Assembly (NCBI GenBank): GCA_026874595.1 | Contig: CM049310.1 | Location: forward strand, 84,297,056-84,361,055 | Direction: 5' to 3' | Length of the DNA: 64,000 bases | DNA from: Sipunculus nudus | Taxonomy: Eukaryota > Annelida > Sipuncula > Golfingiida > Sipunculidae | Shown here: piece by piece, positions 1 to 11,699 of the stretch | Layout: each line of letters starts with the position of its first letter | Numbering within the stretch: position 1 is the first letter of the stretch | Position numbers and translations under genes: made by a program | Notes under the pieces: generated by a model | Database searches by the model: none | Told to the model about the DNA's origin: nothing | What the model saw: only the letters and a program-made list of their open reading frames with translations

Positions 1-1375
1 CATTTAACTAAATTTTTCTTTCCCATTATATTTTTCATGCCATTACAATTTCTTTTTTTTTTCTTTTTACAATTTTGTGATAATGGTAATTATCAATTTA
101 GTTTGTCAAACATGTTAATATTATACAGATTAATTGAGGTCGATAAGATAATCCACAGAGAGTTTATATATATAAAAAAATATGTTCATATAAAGCTCAA
201 AAGGGTTGTCCCAACGTTCCAGGATTGAGCGAATATTGTTGACGCTTTATCTCCGTGAATTATCTGTTACTTTGAATTTAGCGTGTATTACACAGGAAGT
301 GACGTCTAGACCCGGCAAAGGTCACGAACCTGGTAAGTCCATGTCAACACAGGGGCATGCAAGCTGGGACGGACTGCTGCAACATCAACCAGTCAACTGG
401 TGTTTTATCTACATGATTGCAGCACACGGAGGCAGTTGAGGCTGGAGGAATATTTGAAAGATACTTAGGTGAGTTGTTTAGCAATGCTAGTCATATTTGA
501 ATGAATTTATGATGGATTAATGGGTAAGGATTATCCCTTGAGTAGCAAATCAGGAGCGTCTGTTTCTGTCGTCTGCTTCGCCCCCTCCCCCCCCCCCCCA
601 CCCCACACACACACCTACCACTGATCGTAAATAGTGTCTGGCCCGTTTATTGGAAATGTAGTGTCTGACAGCATGTTTAATGCAATTAATATGTGTTGGC
701 TTGCAGCCAAAAACATTTAACTGTTATTTAATAATTATTTCAACTGTTAAATAAGTTATGTACGCACATTTAATAATAATTAATATAGTGATAACTGATA
801 TACTATTTAGTGTTACTTTAGTATGCAATTTCTGGTATTTGTATGCTGTAATTAATTGATCAGTCATTATTGACAAAGTCTTGCCTTGCAGCCAAAAAAA
901 GTACTTGTTATTTATTTGATAGCTATTAATTCTCTTAAAATGTAAAATGAAACTGTTAAATTTGCTATATGATATATAGTGTGACAGTAGTCCGTTCAAG
1001 TACCTTTGTCAACCATTTTTTTTTGTGAATGTTTTTCTTTTTTCAAGGCAAACAATTGCTTGAGAGAAAACAATTGCTTGCTTTGAATTTGCTTTAAACA
1101 ATTTTACACAGAATCAGAGAAACAAGTTAACAACTGTTGCATACATATTGCAATGGACATTTCAGAGAACAGAATTGAATATATCCTAATATTGTCATTT
1201 TGTCATTACATACAAACATCCAGCCAAAAGTATGAAACCAGTCATCAAGATCTGTGGAGCATGTGTATATATATGTGTCACTATATTGTGTCACACATGG
1301 CATTTTAGTTTCCTAGAGGAAAGCAATGGTCACTCACTAGAGATGGCCAAGAATCAGGGATATATAATATATAAC

Positions 1376-1570
1376 AGATGTCAGTGGTGGAGTAGTTTGA
1401 ATGTTAGACTGCTCTTTCAGCAACCAGGGTTCAAATTCCAGGCACAGCTGATATCCAAATTGGTGATTCAGGACTTGGTGTTCTTGTACCGCTACCTGAA
1501 GTATCAGCTGGATGGTGGGGATTTTAAACAGACCCATATCATGGGCTTGGCTTAAAGGAGCCCAATCACA
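1376..1570 (+). mobile_element. tRNA-derived SINE-like repeat
   Basis: A tRNA-like head is visible. It has an A-box-like stretch around 1388-1402 (TGGAGTAGTTTGAATG) and a strong B-box match, GGTTCAAATTCC, at 1428-1439, spaced as in a tRNA gene. It is followed by about 130 bp of unrelated body. Acceptor-stem pairing is poor, so a functional tRNA is unlikely. No second copy was noticed in the window, so the SINE call rests only on the promoter boxes. Confidence 0.4.
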
Positions 1571-2785
1571 TTATACAGCATGTTGAGTTAACACGAAAAA
1601 TAGCTTCTTTCCCTTAAAATAAATTTGTTCCTGCCAAAATATTGCCTGGAAACTGTTTGCTTACTCCTGTAAACGAGTGTTAAAAACAGTGAACAGGGTG
1701 CGATCGCAGGTGTAAACATAAACACAGTGCGTCTGGCGGTGTGCCATGTTAAATATGATACATGTTTCCACTGGCTGAAACACCGTGTGTTGCCCCTCTA
1801 AATCGGACTTCCGCACATACGGCCTTGTTATGGTAAACAGACTGTGTGAACCAACACCCAGGGCTTTAACATGGTGTTAAACAGTCATGAGCAAGGAAAT
1901 AAGACTGTGCTGGAATGGTTTTGCTGGGAAACATTTGTTCAAGCAGAACTGAACTGATAGTGTGACAGAATAGGAATAATATTGCTCCTGATTATGTCCC
2001 TTTAAAATAAGTTGTGCAACCATACCAGGTTTCTGACTTTCATTCACTATCCCCATTCAAATAAGAAACCTTTCACCTTTATAAATACTAGCCGTAAATA
2101 CAAGACTCAGTTGGCATAGATCGATATTGGACTCATAAGCCTTACTTGATTCATGGTACAAGCAATACAGGGGATTGTACTGCAGTGGTAGTCCATCCTG
2201 TTGCATTGATATCTTGGGAGTATCTTAACTCAACCATGATGAAAATAGTTTCATCCTCATTGGGGCTCACAGTGCTGCCCCCTGTACAAGATGTAAAGGT
2301 GCTGGTCTAAGATTTTTTATTGTCAGAGGGAAATGGGGCTACCATTACACAGCTTACAAGTCAGTAGTGCAGTTAAGTGAGTAAAATTCATTTCATAACC
2401 TTTTATGGTACTCAGAATTATGCATTTCCCTCTTTCTTACATTGGTGCAATTGTTTTTTGTCAAGTTTTAAATACCAGTACCAAAAATAATTGTGAAAAA
2501 ACAATAGACAGTGGTGGTGGAAGAGAGTATAATATATACATAGTGGCTATTTTTCCAGTACAGGCAATATAGCCTAGTAGGCTACAATATAGCCTAGTAG
2601 GCTATGTTGCTGGTTCAGGTAATATAGCCTATAACATACAAATGTCTGTGCAGCCAGTGCAATAAAGAAGCCCAACAAAAAATTTGTTTGTGTCATATAT
2701 TTTATAACTTACATAGGTCCACTCAATTAATTATATGAGCTGTGTATAGCAAGTGAGTTAGTGTCATAGTTCACATTATAAGATG

Positions 2786-3189
2786 CAGGGCTCGAAATTA
2801 AAGGTTAACTGCTTGCCCAGGGGTAGGAAAAAATCCAGACAGTGGTGGTAGGGCAACCATAAGTGGGTTCCTACTTGCCAAACTTTGCAAGTGGGTGCAA
2901 GATACACCTTTACACAAAACCCAGAATCTTAATTAGTCTTAAGTCAGCTATTTTCTGTTTAGGGATAAGTGAAATAACATTAAAATATTTCTGTCTTAAA
3001 TGTTGAATGCTAAAGAGAATTATTTTTAACAAACAAACATTTGAACATGTGGATTGTTCCAAAATAATCATGTGGATCACAATATGTGGTTGTGGCCATG
3101 ATTTCTAAATTTTGTGGGACAAGTAAAAATTCATGTAGGGCAATTAAAAGTAAGTTGTTCCTTGCCCCACTGGTTGATGTCGAGCCCTG
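2786..3189. mobile_element. MITE-like element with CAGGGCTCGA terminal inverted repeats
   Basis: About 404 bp bounded by CAGGGCTCGAAATTAA on the left and the inverted TTGATGTCGAGCCCTG on the right. It has no coding capacity. A diverged second copy lies at 38856-39288 with the same ends (CAGGGTTTGACATTAA ... TTAATGTCAAGCCT), which supports a dispersed terminal-inverted-repeat element. A target-site duplication is not obvious, and the superfamily is not assigned. Confidence 0.6.
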
Positions 3190-3269
3190 AAAGGAGGTAT
3201 GATGGTTGTTTATGAGTTTGTTTGTGACAGAGCAGTCACACCTTCATTTTGTCCTGGCCAATATTATAG

Positions 3270-3485
3270 GGTTCCATAAAAAGGGAAAGACAAGCTATGT
3301 TGCCGGTAAGGGCCTCATCCATCACACTAGATGAAGACCTAAATGTGACCAATGGCGACTTAGCAGGTCAACCTTGTTTGCTGTCAACATCGGAAAAACC
3401 CTCCAAGTATGACTGCAATGCCCCTCTCAGCCTGCTGCCACAAGGTTATAGAGCTTCATCAAGGAGCAGTAACAGCACCCTGTGA
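3270..3485 (+). CDS. Putative terminal coding exon of an unidentified protein (C-terminal 71 residues)
   Basis: An in-frame TAG at 3267-3269 ends in an AG acceptor (AATATTATAG), and the frame then stays open for 71 codons to TGA at 3483-3485. The peptide begins GSIKRERQAMLPVRASSITL and ends LLPQGYRASSRSSNSTL. Its composition is protein-like, rich in Ser, Leu, Pro, Asp and Asn, unlike the low-complexity shadow ORFs nearby. Base composition is also more GC-rich than the flanks. It looks like a polar cytosolic tail; I do not recognise the family and infer no function. A polyadenylation signal about 475 bp downstream fits a last exon. The acceptor's pyrimidine tract is weak and no upstream exon could be tied to it. 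An internal ATG at 3297 would also allow a 62-residue ORF. Confidence 0.4.
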   Translation, partial: GSIKRERQAMLPVRASSITLDEDLNVTNGDLAGQPCLLSTSEKPSKYDCNAPLSLLPQGYRASSRSSNSTL

Positions 3486-3577
3486 TCTCGCTATGGGTAG
3501 TGCGAGCACAGCTCTGACATTATAAGCGCAGCGGCAGCACTGTGCAAAGCATGTAAAGAGATCATTAGGGATGCCAA

Positions 3578-3840
3578 AGTCTTGGTAGCAGAGTGGTTAG
3601 TGCGCATGGTCTACACCATGGAATGGGGAGGTCGTTGCTACACCATTTACTGATGATCGTGCTGCGCTGTCAGGAAGCTGGTACCGCGCTGCTAGGACGC
3701 TGATGGTGATTGCATTTCGATCTAATTGCTCTTTTCTATCTACAGCCCCCCTGCGGCATAAATTGTGTGAATGTTCAAAATTGTTCGCCACTCATTGCGC
3801 TCATGGTGACCACATGAGGACCCAAGGTGACACTATCTTG
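3578..3840 (+). mobile_element. Degenerate tRNA-like SINE candidate in the putative 3' UTR
   Basis: TGGTAGCAGAGTGGTTAG at about 3583-3601 matches the A-box and D-arm of tRNA-derived SINE heads. The B box expected about 40 bp downstream is not clear. The block is more GC-rich than its surroundings. This is a weak call based on one box. Confidence 0.25.
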
Positions 3841-3959
3841 CTCCTACAAAGCTCATATTATGAGTCATAAATACCTCAGGGCACTCTAGCTGCACTCTGC
3901 GGCGATCTGGTCCAATTTTTAGAGCCCAGCCAGATTGCCTTCTAGTGTATTTGGGGTTT

Positions 3960-3965
3960 AATAAA
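3960..3965 (+). terminator. Candidate polyadenylation signal AATAAA
   Basis: AATAAA lies 475 bp after the TGA of the exon at 3270-3485, followed within 40 bp by a T-rich stretch (CACTTTTATTGTATTTG). It would end a 3' UTR of about 500 nt. The hexamer is common by chance in such AT-rich DNA, so the call depends on the exon being real. Confidence 0.35.
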
Positions 3966-5083
3966 CAGCATACAAAACAAGAGACAACCACTTTTATTGT
4001 ATTTGAAAATGTAGATCATACACATAAAAAAATGAAATTGTATGTACAAAAATGTGGGTACCAAACATTCTCTGCAGTACAAATACAACATGAGGACACC
4101 TTGTGGATATGTTGCACGACAGCCTAGCCATTATCAGAATATTTGTGAATCAGATTTTAATTGACATTTTCATGAAGGCATGCCAAAGGAAGCACATCTC
4201 CTTTGCTTATCATGTTTACTGTAAGTTAGTTTAGTACTATATCTGACTGGACATGGATTGGAATTAAGCAACCCATATATATAAGGGTAAATCACTAAAA
4301 ACAGAGGGCAGTAAACAGCAATAACAACACACTGGAGTCTTGTAAAACTTTGAAGTTGTGCCACAAACAAATTTAACCTGAGTTTTCACAATTCCTCAAG
4401 TCCTGTGTGAATTGTGTAGTTGTAAAACAAACATTCTCAGTTTGCATTAGTGCAGAGACCACAGGGCTAAGGTACGACCACTATGACAGCAACACAAAAC
4501 AAATAACCCACCTATTCAAAGTTTTTTTACATCCTTTTATGATGTGATCAGTAAGACTCAAGCTCGCACTTGCTATACACATATCATTTTATGAGATGAA
4601 TGGCCCAACTTATTATTTTAATTGTATGACCAAAAAATAGTTTTAGTGGGCTTCTGTATTGTACTGGTAGCATAGATATTTGTATGCAAAACTGAAGGCT
4701 ATATTACCTGTGCAGGCAACATTATTATAATACAGTTTTATTGTCTGATTATAAAGTAAATTAGAGTATACTGCGAACTTTAGTGAAAACTTGCAAATTA
4801 TACACAGGGGGCCATGCCTTCTTCCTTTTCTCAATCCATGTTTTTCTTGACTTTGAATCCCAAAAGTACTGGTAATCAGACCTGTGAGAGAGTTTTATCA
4901 CATTGTGCATCCAGCTTCAAATTATAAACATGCAACACCCCTTCTCATTTTGATTACACCAAGACATATCCTTGCTGTATTACAGTAGGACTGGCCATTA
5001 CATCTTCAAACCTAATACTAAAAAAAAAAAAGAAACCATATTTTCATATTCCTTTATATAATAAAATATCTGTATAGACAAAT

Positions 5084-5115
5084 TCAGCTGAGCATTATGA
5101 CCCATGGGTCTCTGT
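5084..5115 (+). mobile_element. Solo 3'-end remnant of the TAGCTCAG (HINE-like) family
   Basis: TCAGCTGAGC, then GACCCATGGGTC (a 12-bp palindrome), then TCTGTT match the 3' terminus of the complete copies (TCAGCTGAGC...GACCCATGGGTCCCTTGT). No 5' end is visible upstream within a plausible distance, so it is a truncated relic. Confidence 0.55.
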
Positions 5116-5481
5116 TATTTTCTGTTATAAATGGTCTTTCTGTGCCTTCTGATGCACCAATCTCTTTGTTGCATGACCCCTCAACCATTCATGAACTAAT
5201 TGAGTTTGCAAAAATAGCATATTTTTGCAGTGTTTATGGTATCATTGATTCTTCCTCTTCAATATGGATAGATAACCTCTGCCTGTAGGTGATAGATCTG
5301 TTTTCTCAACACATTCTCAACACTAGGTTTATTGCTATCCAGCTCAACAGCTAAATGGTGATCAGTTAGCAAACTTTCTTGTACATCATATTAAAAGTTC
5401 TTTCACTGGTATGGCCCATTGTTTGTTCTTCGAATTAGAACAGATGAAAATCAGTAGTGTGTGGGTTGACTGTTCAATGCT

Positions 5482-5534
5482 AAATATACATATAATATAT
5501 GTATATATATATATATATATATATCTATATATAC
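5482..5534. repeat. (AT)n microsatellite
   Basis: Nearly continuous alternating A and T with a few interruptions. Confidence 0.85.
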
Positions 5535-6739
5535 ATTTTACATACAATTCAATGTAATGTATTCATTTGTTTGATAAGCAAATAAGTGGGAATTACTGTT
5601 ATTCCTGAATTTGTGGCTGCCAAAGAAATTTAAGTTTATGCTCTGTTTCATTGTGTATACTTTAAATTATTATAAAGAAGTTAATTAAAGATATATTTTT
5701 GTTTGGTGATTTTATATTTGGATTGTTCTTGTGATAGTAAAATATTCATTCAAACTGCTATATGCGAAACCTATCAACTAAATACTGAGGGACCAAGGTT
5801 TTACACAAGCTGGTATTACTTCATTATGTTCTAAGTGCTACTGCAAGACTTGTATCTCTTGTGTATGTGGCAGTTGTTAGGTATTTGACTTAACTGTTTG
5901 ATTTAGTTTCATGCAATTTAAGTACTATATAGATAATTATTCATAATTCTTAGTAGTTTGTATTTTACCATGTTGATTTATATCATTGCTATCATCATGA
6001 ATTTGGTAGTCACAACATTTCCTGAAACATTATACTGATGCTGTTTTCATGACTGTATTAAAATTTAACCATTTACTTTATCCTGAATCTTAAATGAAAT
6101 ATATATACATTGTGGTTCTTGATAATAAAGCCACTTGAAAGGGTCCTGCACTTGAGAAGTTTCTGGGCAGATAGACAGATATCCTATACTACATGGACAG
6201 AGTGCCAGCTGATGGACTTTTAGTGTTTTGGTCAAACACGCTTTATCTAACCCCATTAGCCTCTAGATATAATCCTATGTATGAGGTTGTTTCTCTCAGT
6301 CCAGCACAGTGTGACAGACATGGACACATGGCTGTTGCATCAAGGCTGGCTGCTGTGCTGTCCGACCAGCTGTGCAGCACTGCCATTAAACCTGTCACAG
6401 CATCAAAGAGTCCCTCACATAGTGGAAGCTCCAGGGTGAAACTGGTATGATGGCTAACACTCCCCCAGGATGTTACGGCACTTCATTCACACAACTCAGC
6501 CATTTTAGAGGATAACTGTTTGACCTTCAGGGGTCTGAGATGATCTCTGGTTATGGACATAGACATGCTGGATTTACAGGTGTTTTTAACTCCACCAAAA
6601 AATACTGTCAAACACAAAACTTTCTGCCATGTGCATACAGTTTTATTATATGTAGGCTGTGACAGTGCATAAAATAATCAATACATGGGGGGGGGGGGTC
6701 CCTATTGTACAATGCTCAACATGTGACTACATTTGTGAA

Positions 6740-6840
6740 CATTCCTTCATGACGTTCCTGAATCTGGATCATGTGCCAGATCCACACCAAAATCTTATCA
6801 GTATTTCATTGGCCCATTCCTGAACTGCCAAAAAATGTCA
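6740..6840 (+). repeat. Dispersed repeat fragment (TGGATCATGTGCCAGAT family)
   Basis: Shares the order TTCCT..ATCTGGATCATGTGCCAGAT, CACACC.AAA, GGCCC.TTCC, then ATGTCATGA.ATTC with 21180-21290. The similarity is interspersed and collinear. The fuller copy ends in CCTCCTAGCAGAGGCAAG, an end type common in marine invertebrate interspersed repeats. Confidence 0.6.
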
Positions 6841-6895
6841 TGAGATTCTGTTCTTTTAAACCATAATGTTCTGCAACTGTTGCACCGTTCCTTTT

Positions 6896-8234
6896 TAGCT
6901 CAGCTGACTGTAAGTAATCTAAGCTATAGTGATCACCCGTCCGGCCGTCTGTCCGTTAACAGGGCACAAATAGTAACCACTGGTCCTTGAATCTTCTAAC
7001 TTGAAATTCAGGGAGGTCCATGAAAATTCTCTGAGGAAACCTAAAATTAGGTCTCTGTTACCCATATTCTTCGAGCTATTGGGCTCCGAAGTACCCCCAG
7101 AATAATGGAAAATTTGATACAAAAGCTCAAGTATCTGAACAACTAATGCATTGATAACCATGATTTTTTGCATGGATATTGGTCATGGAATGTTTCATCA
7201 CTTCTGCAGACTGGTGGCACCAACTTTTTTTTTTGATTTTACGATTATTTTTTCTCAATTTTTGAGACCTTAAAAGATGCAGTCATCTGGCACAAATCCT
7301 AAGGACTGGACCTAGAATCATCTCTCTTGACTTGCAGGGAGGCCCATAAAAAGTCTCTGTGGAAACCTGGAATAAGGTCTCTGTTACCCATATTCTTCGA
7401 GCTATGGGACTCTGAAGTACCCCCCACAAGAATGGAAAATTTGATACAAAAGCTCAAGTATCTGAACAACTAATGCTTTGATAACCATGATTTTTTTGCA
7501 TGGATATTGGTCATGGAATGTTTCATCACTGTCTGCGAATTTTTTTCTCTATTTTTAAGAACTCTTAAGATGCAGTAATCTGTTAACAGGGCAGGGAGGT
7601 CAATGAAAAATATTCTTGGAAACCTGAAATTAGGTCTCTGTTACCCATATTCTCTGAGCTATGGGGCATATAAGTTCCCCTAGCATAATTGAAAATTTGA
7701 TACCAAAGCAGGGCATGAATTACAACCATTGGACCTAGAATCTTCTAACTTAAAATCCAGGGAGATCCATGAAAAGTTTCCTTGGAAACATGAAATTAGG
7801 TCTCTGTTACCCATATTCTATGAGCAATGGGGCTTATAAGCACACCCAAGAAAATTTGAAAATTTGATACCAAAGTAGGGCACAAATCATAACCATTGGA
7901 CCTAGAATCTTCTCACTTGGCATCCTTAGAGTTCCTCAAAAGTTCTCCCCTCAAAACATGAAATTGGGTCACTGTGACCTATATTCTCAGAGTTTTGAGG
8001 TATGTTTGAGCATCCAAGAAGTAATTAAAAATACACACAAATTGCCAGGTTCCTCAGGAAAGGCTGGTTGGATTGTCATCAAATTTGGTGTGCTAATGGG
8101 TCTTGATGAACTTAAGCTAATATGCATGAATGATGATGCCACATATATTATCTTAATTAGTTTCCTGTGCAAGGACATATTGTCAACATGTCAGTCGGCT
8201 GAGCGTCATGACCCGTCACCCATGAGTCACTTGT
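6896..8234 (+). mobile_element. HINE-like element, complete copy (1.34 kb), inserted in a minisatellite
   Basis: The left end is TAGCTCAGCTGACTGTAAG. The right end is GGCTGAGCGTC, an imperfect GACCCGTCACCCATGAGTC, then ACTTGT. A short CCGTCCGGCCGTCTGTCCG tract follows the 5' end. The interior is a series of diverged modules, each with 'gggcacaaa..taaccattggacctagaatcttctaactt', 'ggtctctgttacccatattct..gagctatgggg' and 'aaaatttgatac', beginning near 6955, 7290, 7590, 7730 and 7880. It encodes no protein. It splits a unit of the adjacent 36-37 bp minisatellite: CCTTTT to the left and TGCATAATGG to the right reconstitute the normal unit. This shows insertion between two T residues without duplication. 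Confidence 0.75.
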
Positions 8235-9085
8235 TGCATAATGGTCTGGAACTGTTGCACTGTCCTTATTTGCAATATTGGTCTGCAACTGTTGCACTGT
8301 CCCTATAAGCCATAATGATCTGCAGCTGTTGCACTATTCTTATTAGCATAATGGTTATTGGTATGAAACTATTGCACTATGATTATTAGCCATAATGAAC
8401 TTCAACTGTTGTACTGTCCTTATTGGTCATAATGATCTGCAACTGTTGCACTGTCCTTATTGGTGATAATGATCTGCAACTGTTGCACTGTCCTGATTTG
8501 CATAATGGTCTGGAACTTTTGCACTGTTCTTATTTGCATAATGGTCCTGAACTGTTACAGTGTCATTATCAGCCTTAATGGTCTGCAACTGTTGCACTGT
8601 CCTTATTTGCCATAATGGTCTGTAACTGTGGCACTGTCCTTAAAGGTCAGGGTGATCTGCAACTGTTGCACTGTCCTCATTAGCCATAATGATCTGCAGC
8701 TGTTACACTGTTCTTATTTGCATAATGGTTATTGGTATGAAACTATTGCACTATGATTATTAGCATTTAATGAATTTTAACTGTTGTATTGTCCTTATTG
8801 GCTATAATGATCTGCAACTATTGCACTGTCCATACTGGTGATAATGATCTGGAACTGTTGCACCTTCCTTATTTGCTATAAAGGTCTGCAACTGTTGCAT
8901 TGTCCTAATTGGCTATAATCGTCTGCAACTGTTGCAGTGTTCTTTTTTACCACAATGATCTGCAAATGTTGCACTCTCCTTATTAACCATAATGGCCTGC
9001 AACTGTTGCACTGTCTGTATGGGCCAGAATGGTGTGCAACTGTTGTACTGTTCTTATTGGCCATCATGATCTTCAGCTGTGCATC
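8235..9085 (+). repeat. 36-37 bp minisatellite, roughly 23 units
   Basis: Tandem units of the form CATAATGGTCTGCAACTGTT followed by GCACTGTCCTTATTGG, imperfect and of slightly varying length. One further unit lies at about 6860-6895, on the other side of the mobile element at 6896-8234. The array therefore predates that insertion. ORFs read through it on both strands are repeat artefacts. Confidence 0.85.
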
Positions 9086-11690
9086 TAGATCTCTGTTGTC
9101 ATATCCTCACTGTAATATGTTTTCACCATGGTTAGTAAAAGTTCTTGGTTGGATCCTTGTCAGTGAGCCACTTTTTTGGAATTTTGATGAAACTTCTTTG
9201 AGGGTTAGCGTAACACCCAACCCACACGCCTTTAAATTTTAGAGTTTACGTGGAGGACTATAATATGTTTTAACCAGGCTGAAAACCAAGTCCTTTCTGT
9301 GATATTCGGAGCCACCTAGAGCCATTTCAATACTTAAGTGAGATCGATCCAAGGAATTGATGAACTGCGATGCACATTTTCTGTGTAACAAAGCAAACTT
9401 TGATTAGGATCCTGGCGAAAGTTTTGGTCTCTGACCACTTTCCAGTTTAGATTATAGCTGTTAGAGCCATACATAGGACAATTACACTTTATTTTTTCAA
9501 CATAGATGTACAAACCAGACAATAGATGGATGTACATTCACATTTATTCTTTTATTGTTTTATTCCTCACTTGTAGCCTTAAAGATTGCCACGTCTATAA
9601 GATACAGCTGCAGTTAGATGGATAGCCATTAGCAGTTCAGTTTTTTGATTGACTATGATCATTACTCAAAGAAGGCTGTATCAGTACAATATAAATGCTT
9701 CCTGAGTCATGCTTCGAGGCTACTAGCCAGATAATGTATGTTTGTCACATGTTTCTGTGGTCATTTTGAGCATTTTATTGCTCTTGATGTATTAGCATAG
9801 CTGCATAAGTCAGATAACAGCCCATTTAATATTTTGTTTCAGTAGTTTTAATGTACATGTTTGTTGGCTGTTACCATAGACTGTGGTTCACATCACCGCA
9901 TTGTTAACAACTATATAATGGTTTATTACCGTACTTCAGTTCTATTCATTTCAGACATCTGTGCAAATATTACAGCAAACAAATATAACTACGCAAAGTA
10001 TACTTCCCCCACATCTTTGATCTCTATTTCTGAGCAGTTGTATCTGGGATTGTTTGTAAATGTATCTTAAGGTGGTCATAATGTTCTTTATTTAAGTACA
10101 CAATCACCTTTTTATAGCACAGCCACAGACTCAGATATGAGAAACTTATATGCCGTGTTTGCTTTCTCTCTTTTTTTTTTTCTCTCCAGGATATTCTGCC
10201 CTTCGATTATTCTGTTGCTTAGGCATAGCAGCACAACACCCTCTAAGGCACGATTGTCTTTCATTAGTGTTTGTAAAGCTCTGCAAACTCAGCAATTCAG
10301 ACACAGGCACTAGTTAAAAGTCACCTTTATAGAAGAGTACAAACCTTTTTCAGGAGATGACAGTGTACATGAACTGGTCTGTTAAACCTAGGTTAAATCA
10401 ATAATCCTTGGAATCAAGGCTAGGGATGTTTTAATAGAGAATGCTAAGGTGTTCTCCATTAGTTTTACATGTTTAAAAAATACTTTGCAAAATAGCTTCA
10501 AAGGTTAATCTTTTTACCAAGGAGATCAGAGGGCATATTTCAAATTGTATAAATGTATATATGTCACTGGACGAAAAACAACCCAACAGCAGAATATCTG
10601 ACCATGGAATTATTGCTCAGAATTACAATTACACAATAATTATATATTCTATTGGTAGGAATAAGATGTAAGATCATAATTGATTAGAAAGATAAAAGAC
10701 ATGATCGATTATTTATTGATCAATTTATGTTTTTCCTATATTACCATGAAATATGCTATATAGAAACCATGCTGCTGGTTATGATTTGTGGGCATAAAAA
10801 TCTGTGGCCCATAATGCACTAGGGCTTCTACACAGATAGATGGTGTAGGTATAAAAGAGGTGAAGAAAGGTAATGTAGTCCATCCAAAAATGTTAGATAA
10901 GAATAGTTTCAAGGAAAATTGCACAGATTTTGGTATATTTTGTAAGCATGCACTTGTGAAATATAAACAGAAAGTTTTCCCTTGAAATGTAACAAATTTT
11001 TACTTTAAAGTTTGACAGTTGAAACAAGTAGTCCAAGCTGTCAAACAGTGCCTAACTGGAAGAGGTTAGTTTTGAGTTGAAAGAGAATCTGGCAGAATGG
11101 TGTCCTTTGCTTTGTCCTTCAACATTTCTCTGACAGCCAGATCTTGACATTTATTTGTCCAGGTGGCCACAGTATGCCAGGAACACTGATGGTAGTACTA
11201 CCGTGCATGCAATGTTTGATTTACTGACTAGTATAAATGACTATTTATGGAAATTTTATAAAAGATTCTGCCTGATGACATGGACATCATTGATACTTTG
11301 TCTCGTGAATTTCCAACAGACTTCAATACTGTGCTTGTATTTATTGTGTCATAGCATGAGTTGTCATCATAACACTATTTGATTTAACATGTTAGTGTTC
11401 ATCACACCCTTTGTGTGAAGCTGCTGATAATGGTTTTATGGTGTCATTATATCTTCATTAAAACTGTCAGTGGATAGAAATGTATTGGTTTTTGGGTTTT
11501 TAGAATCGGTTAACAGGCTCATTGATGTGACAGGTGACAGGATTGTAAATTATTGGCTTTAGTTTCTTGATAACTCCCCGTCCTGATTCTCCTGAACCCA
11601 AAATGTAACATATTTTTCCTTTAAATAAACATGATTCATGTAATTGTCATTCAACTGTGTTTGTTAATTAAGCCTGATTCATGAAGTTGC
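9086..11690. other. Intergenic, no gene seen
   Basis: AT-rich sequence without a credible coding exon, RNA gene or clear repeat structure. The longest ORFs are under 80 codons and have no recognisable motif. Confidence 0.45.
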
Positions 11691-11699
11691 TGTCAGTCA

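Larger units (their letters stand above)
1..3269. other. Non-coding stretch, possibly intron of a gene ending at 3485
   Basis: No convincing coding exon is visible. The stretch holds a C-rich tract near 580-606, a tRNA-like repeat at about 1376-1570 and a MITE-like element at 2786-3189. Short ORFs here have no recognisable product. If the terminal exon at 3270 is real, much of this is intron or upstream sequence of that gene. Confidence 0.4.
3981..6739. other. Intergenic, no gene seen
   Basis: AT-rich sequence with short chance ORFs only. It contains a solitary 3' end of the TAGCTCAG family near 5084-5115 and an AT-microsatellite near 5482-5534. Confidence 0.5.

Noticed and set aside
206-439. 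77-codon ORF with protein-like stretch SRPGKGHEPGKSMSTQGHAS
   Set aside because: Slightly GC-richer than flanks, but the start is arbitrary, the frame ends without a polyadenylation context, and no homology is recognised.
423-468. Possible 46-nt exon reading HTEAVEAGGIFERYL between TTGCAG and GTGAGT
   Set aside because: Splice-like signals and a stop just upstream of the acceptor are suggestive, but the exon is very short, its phase could not be joined to any neighbour, and no family is recognised.
6688-6698. G-run as a G-quadruplex, with C-runs at 580-606 and 61159-61173
   Set aside because: Homopolymer tracts likely reflect slippage or sequencing difficulty; no regulatory context is visible.
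8876-9067. ORFs on both strands across 8876-9242
   Set aside because: They are readings of the 36-37 bp minisatellite and its flank.
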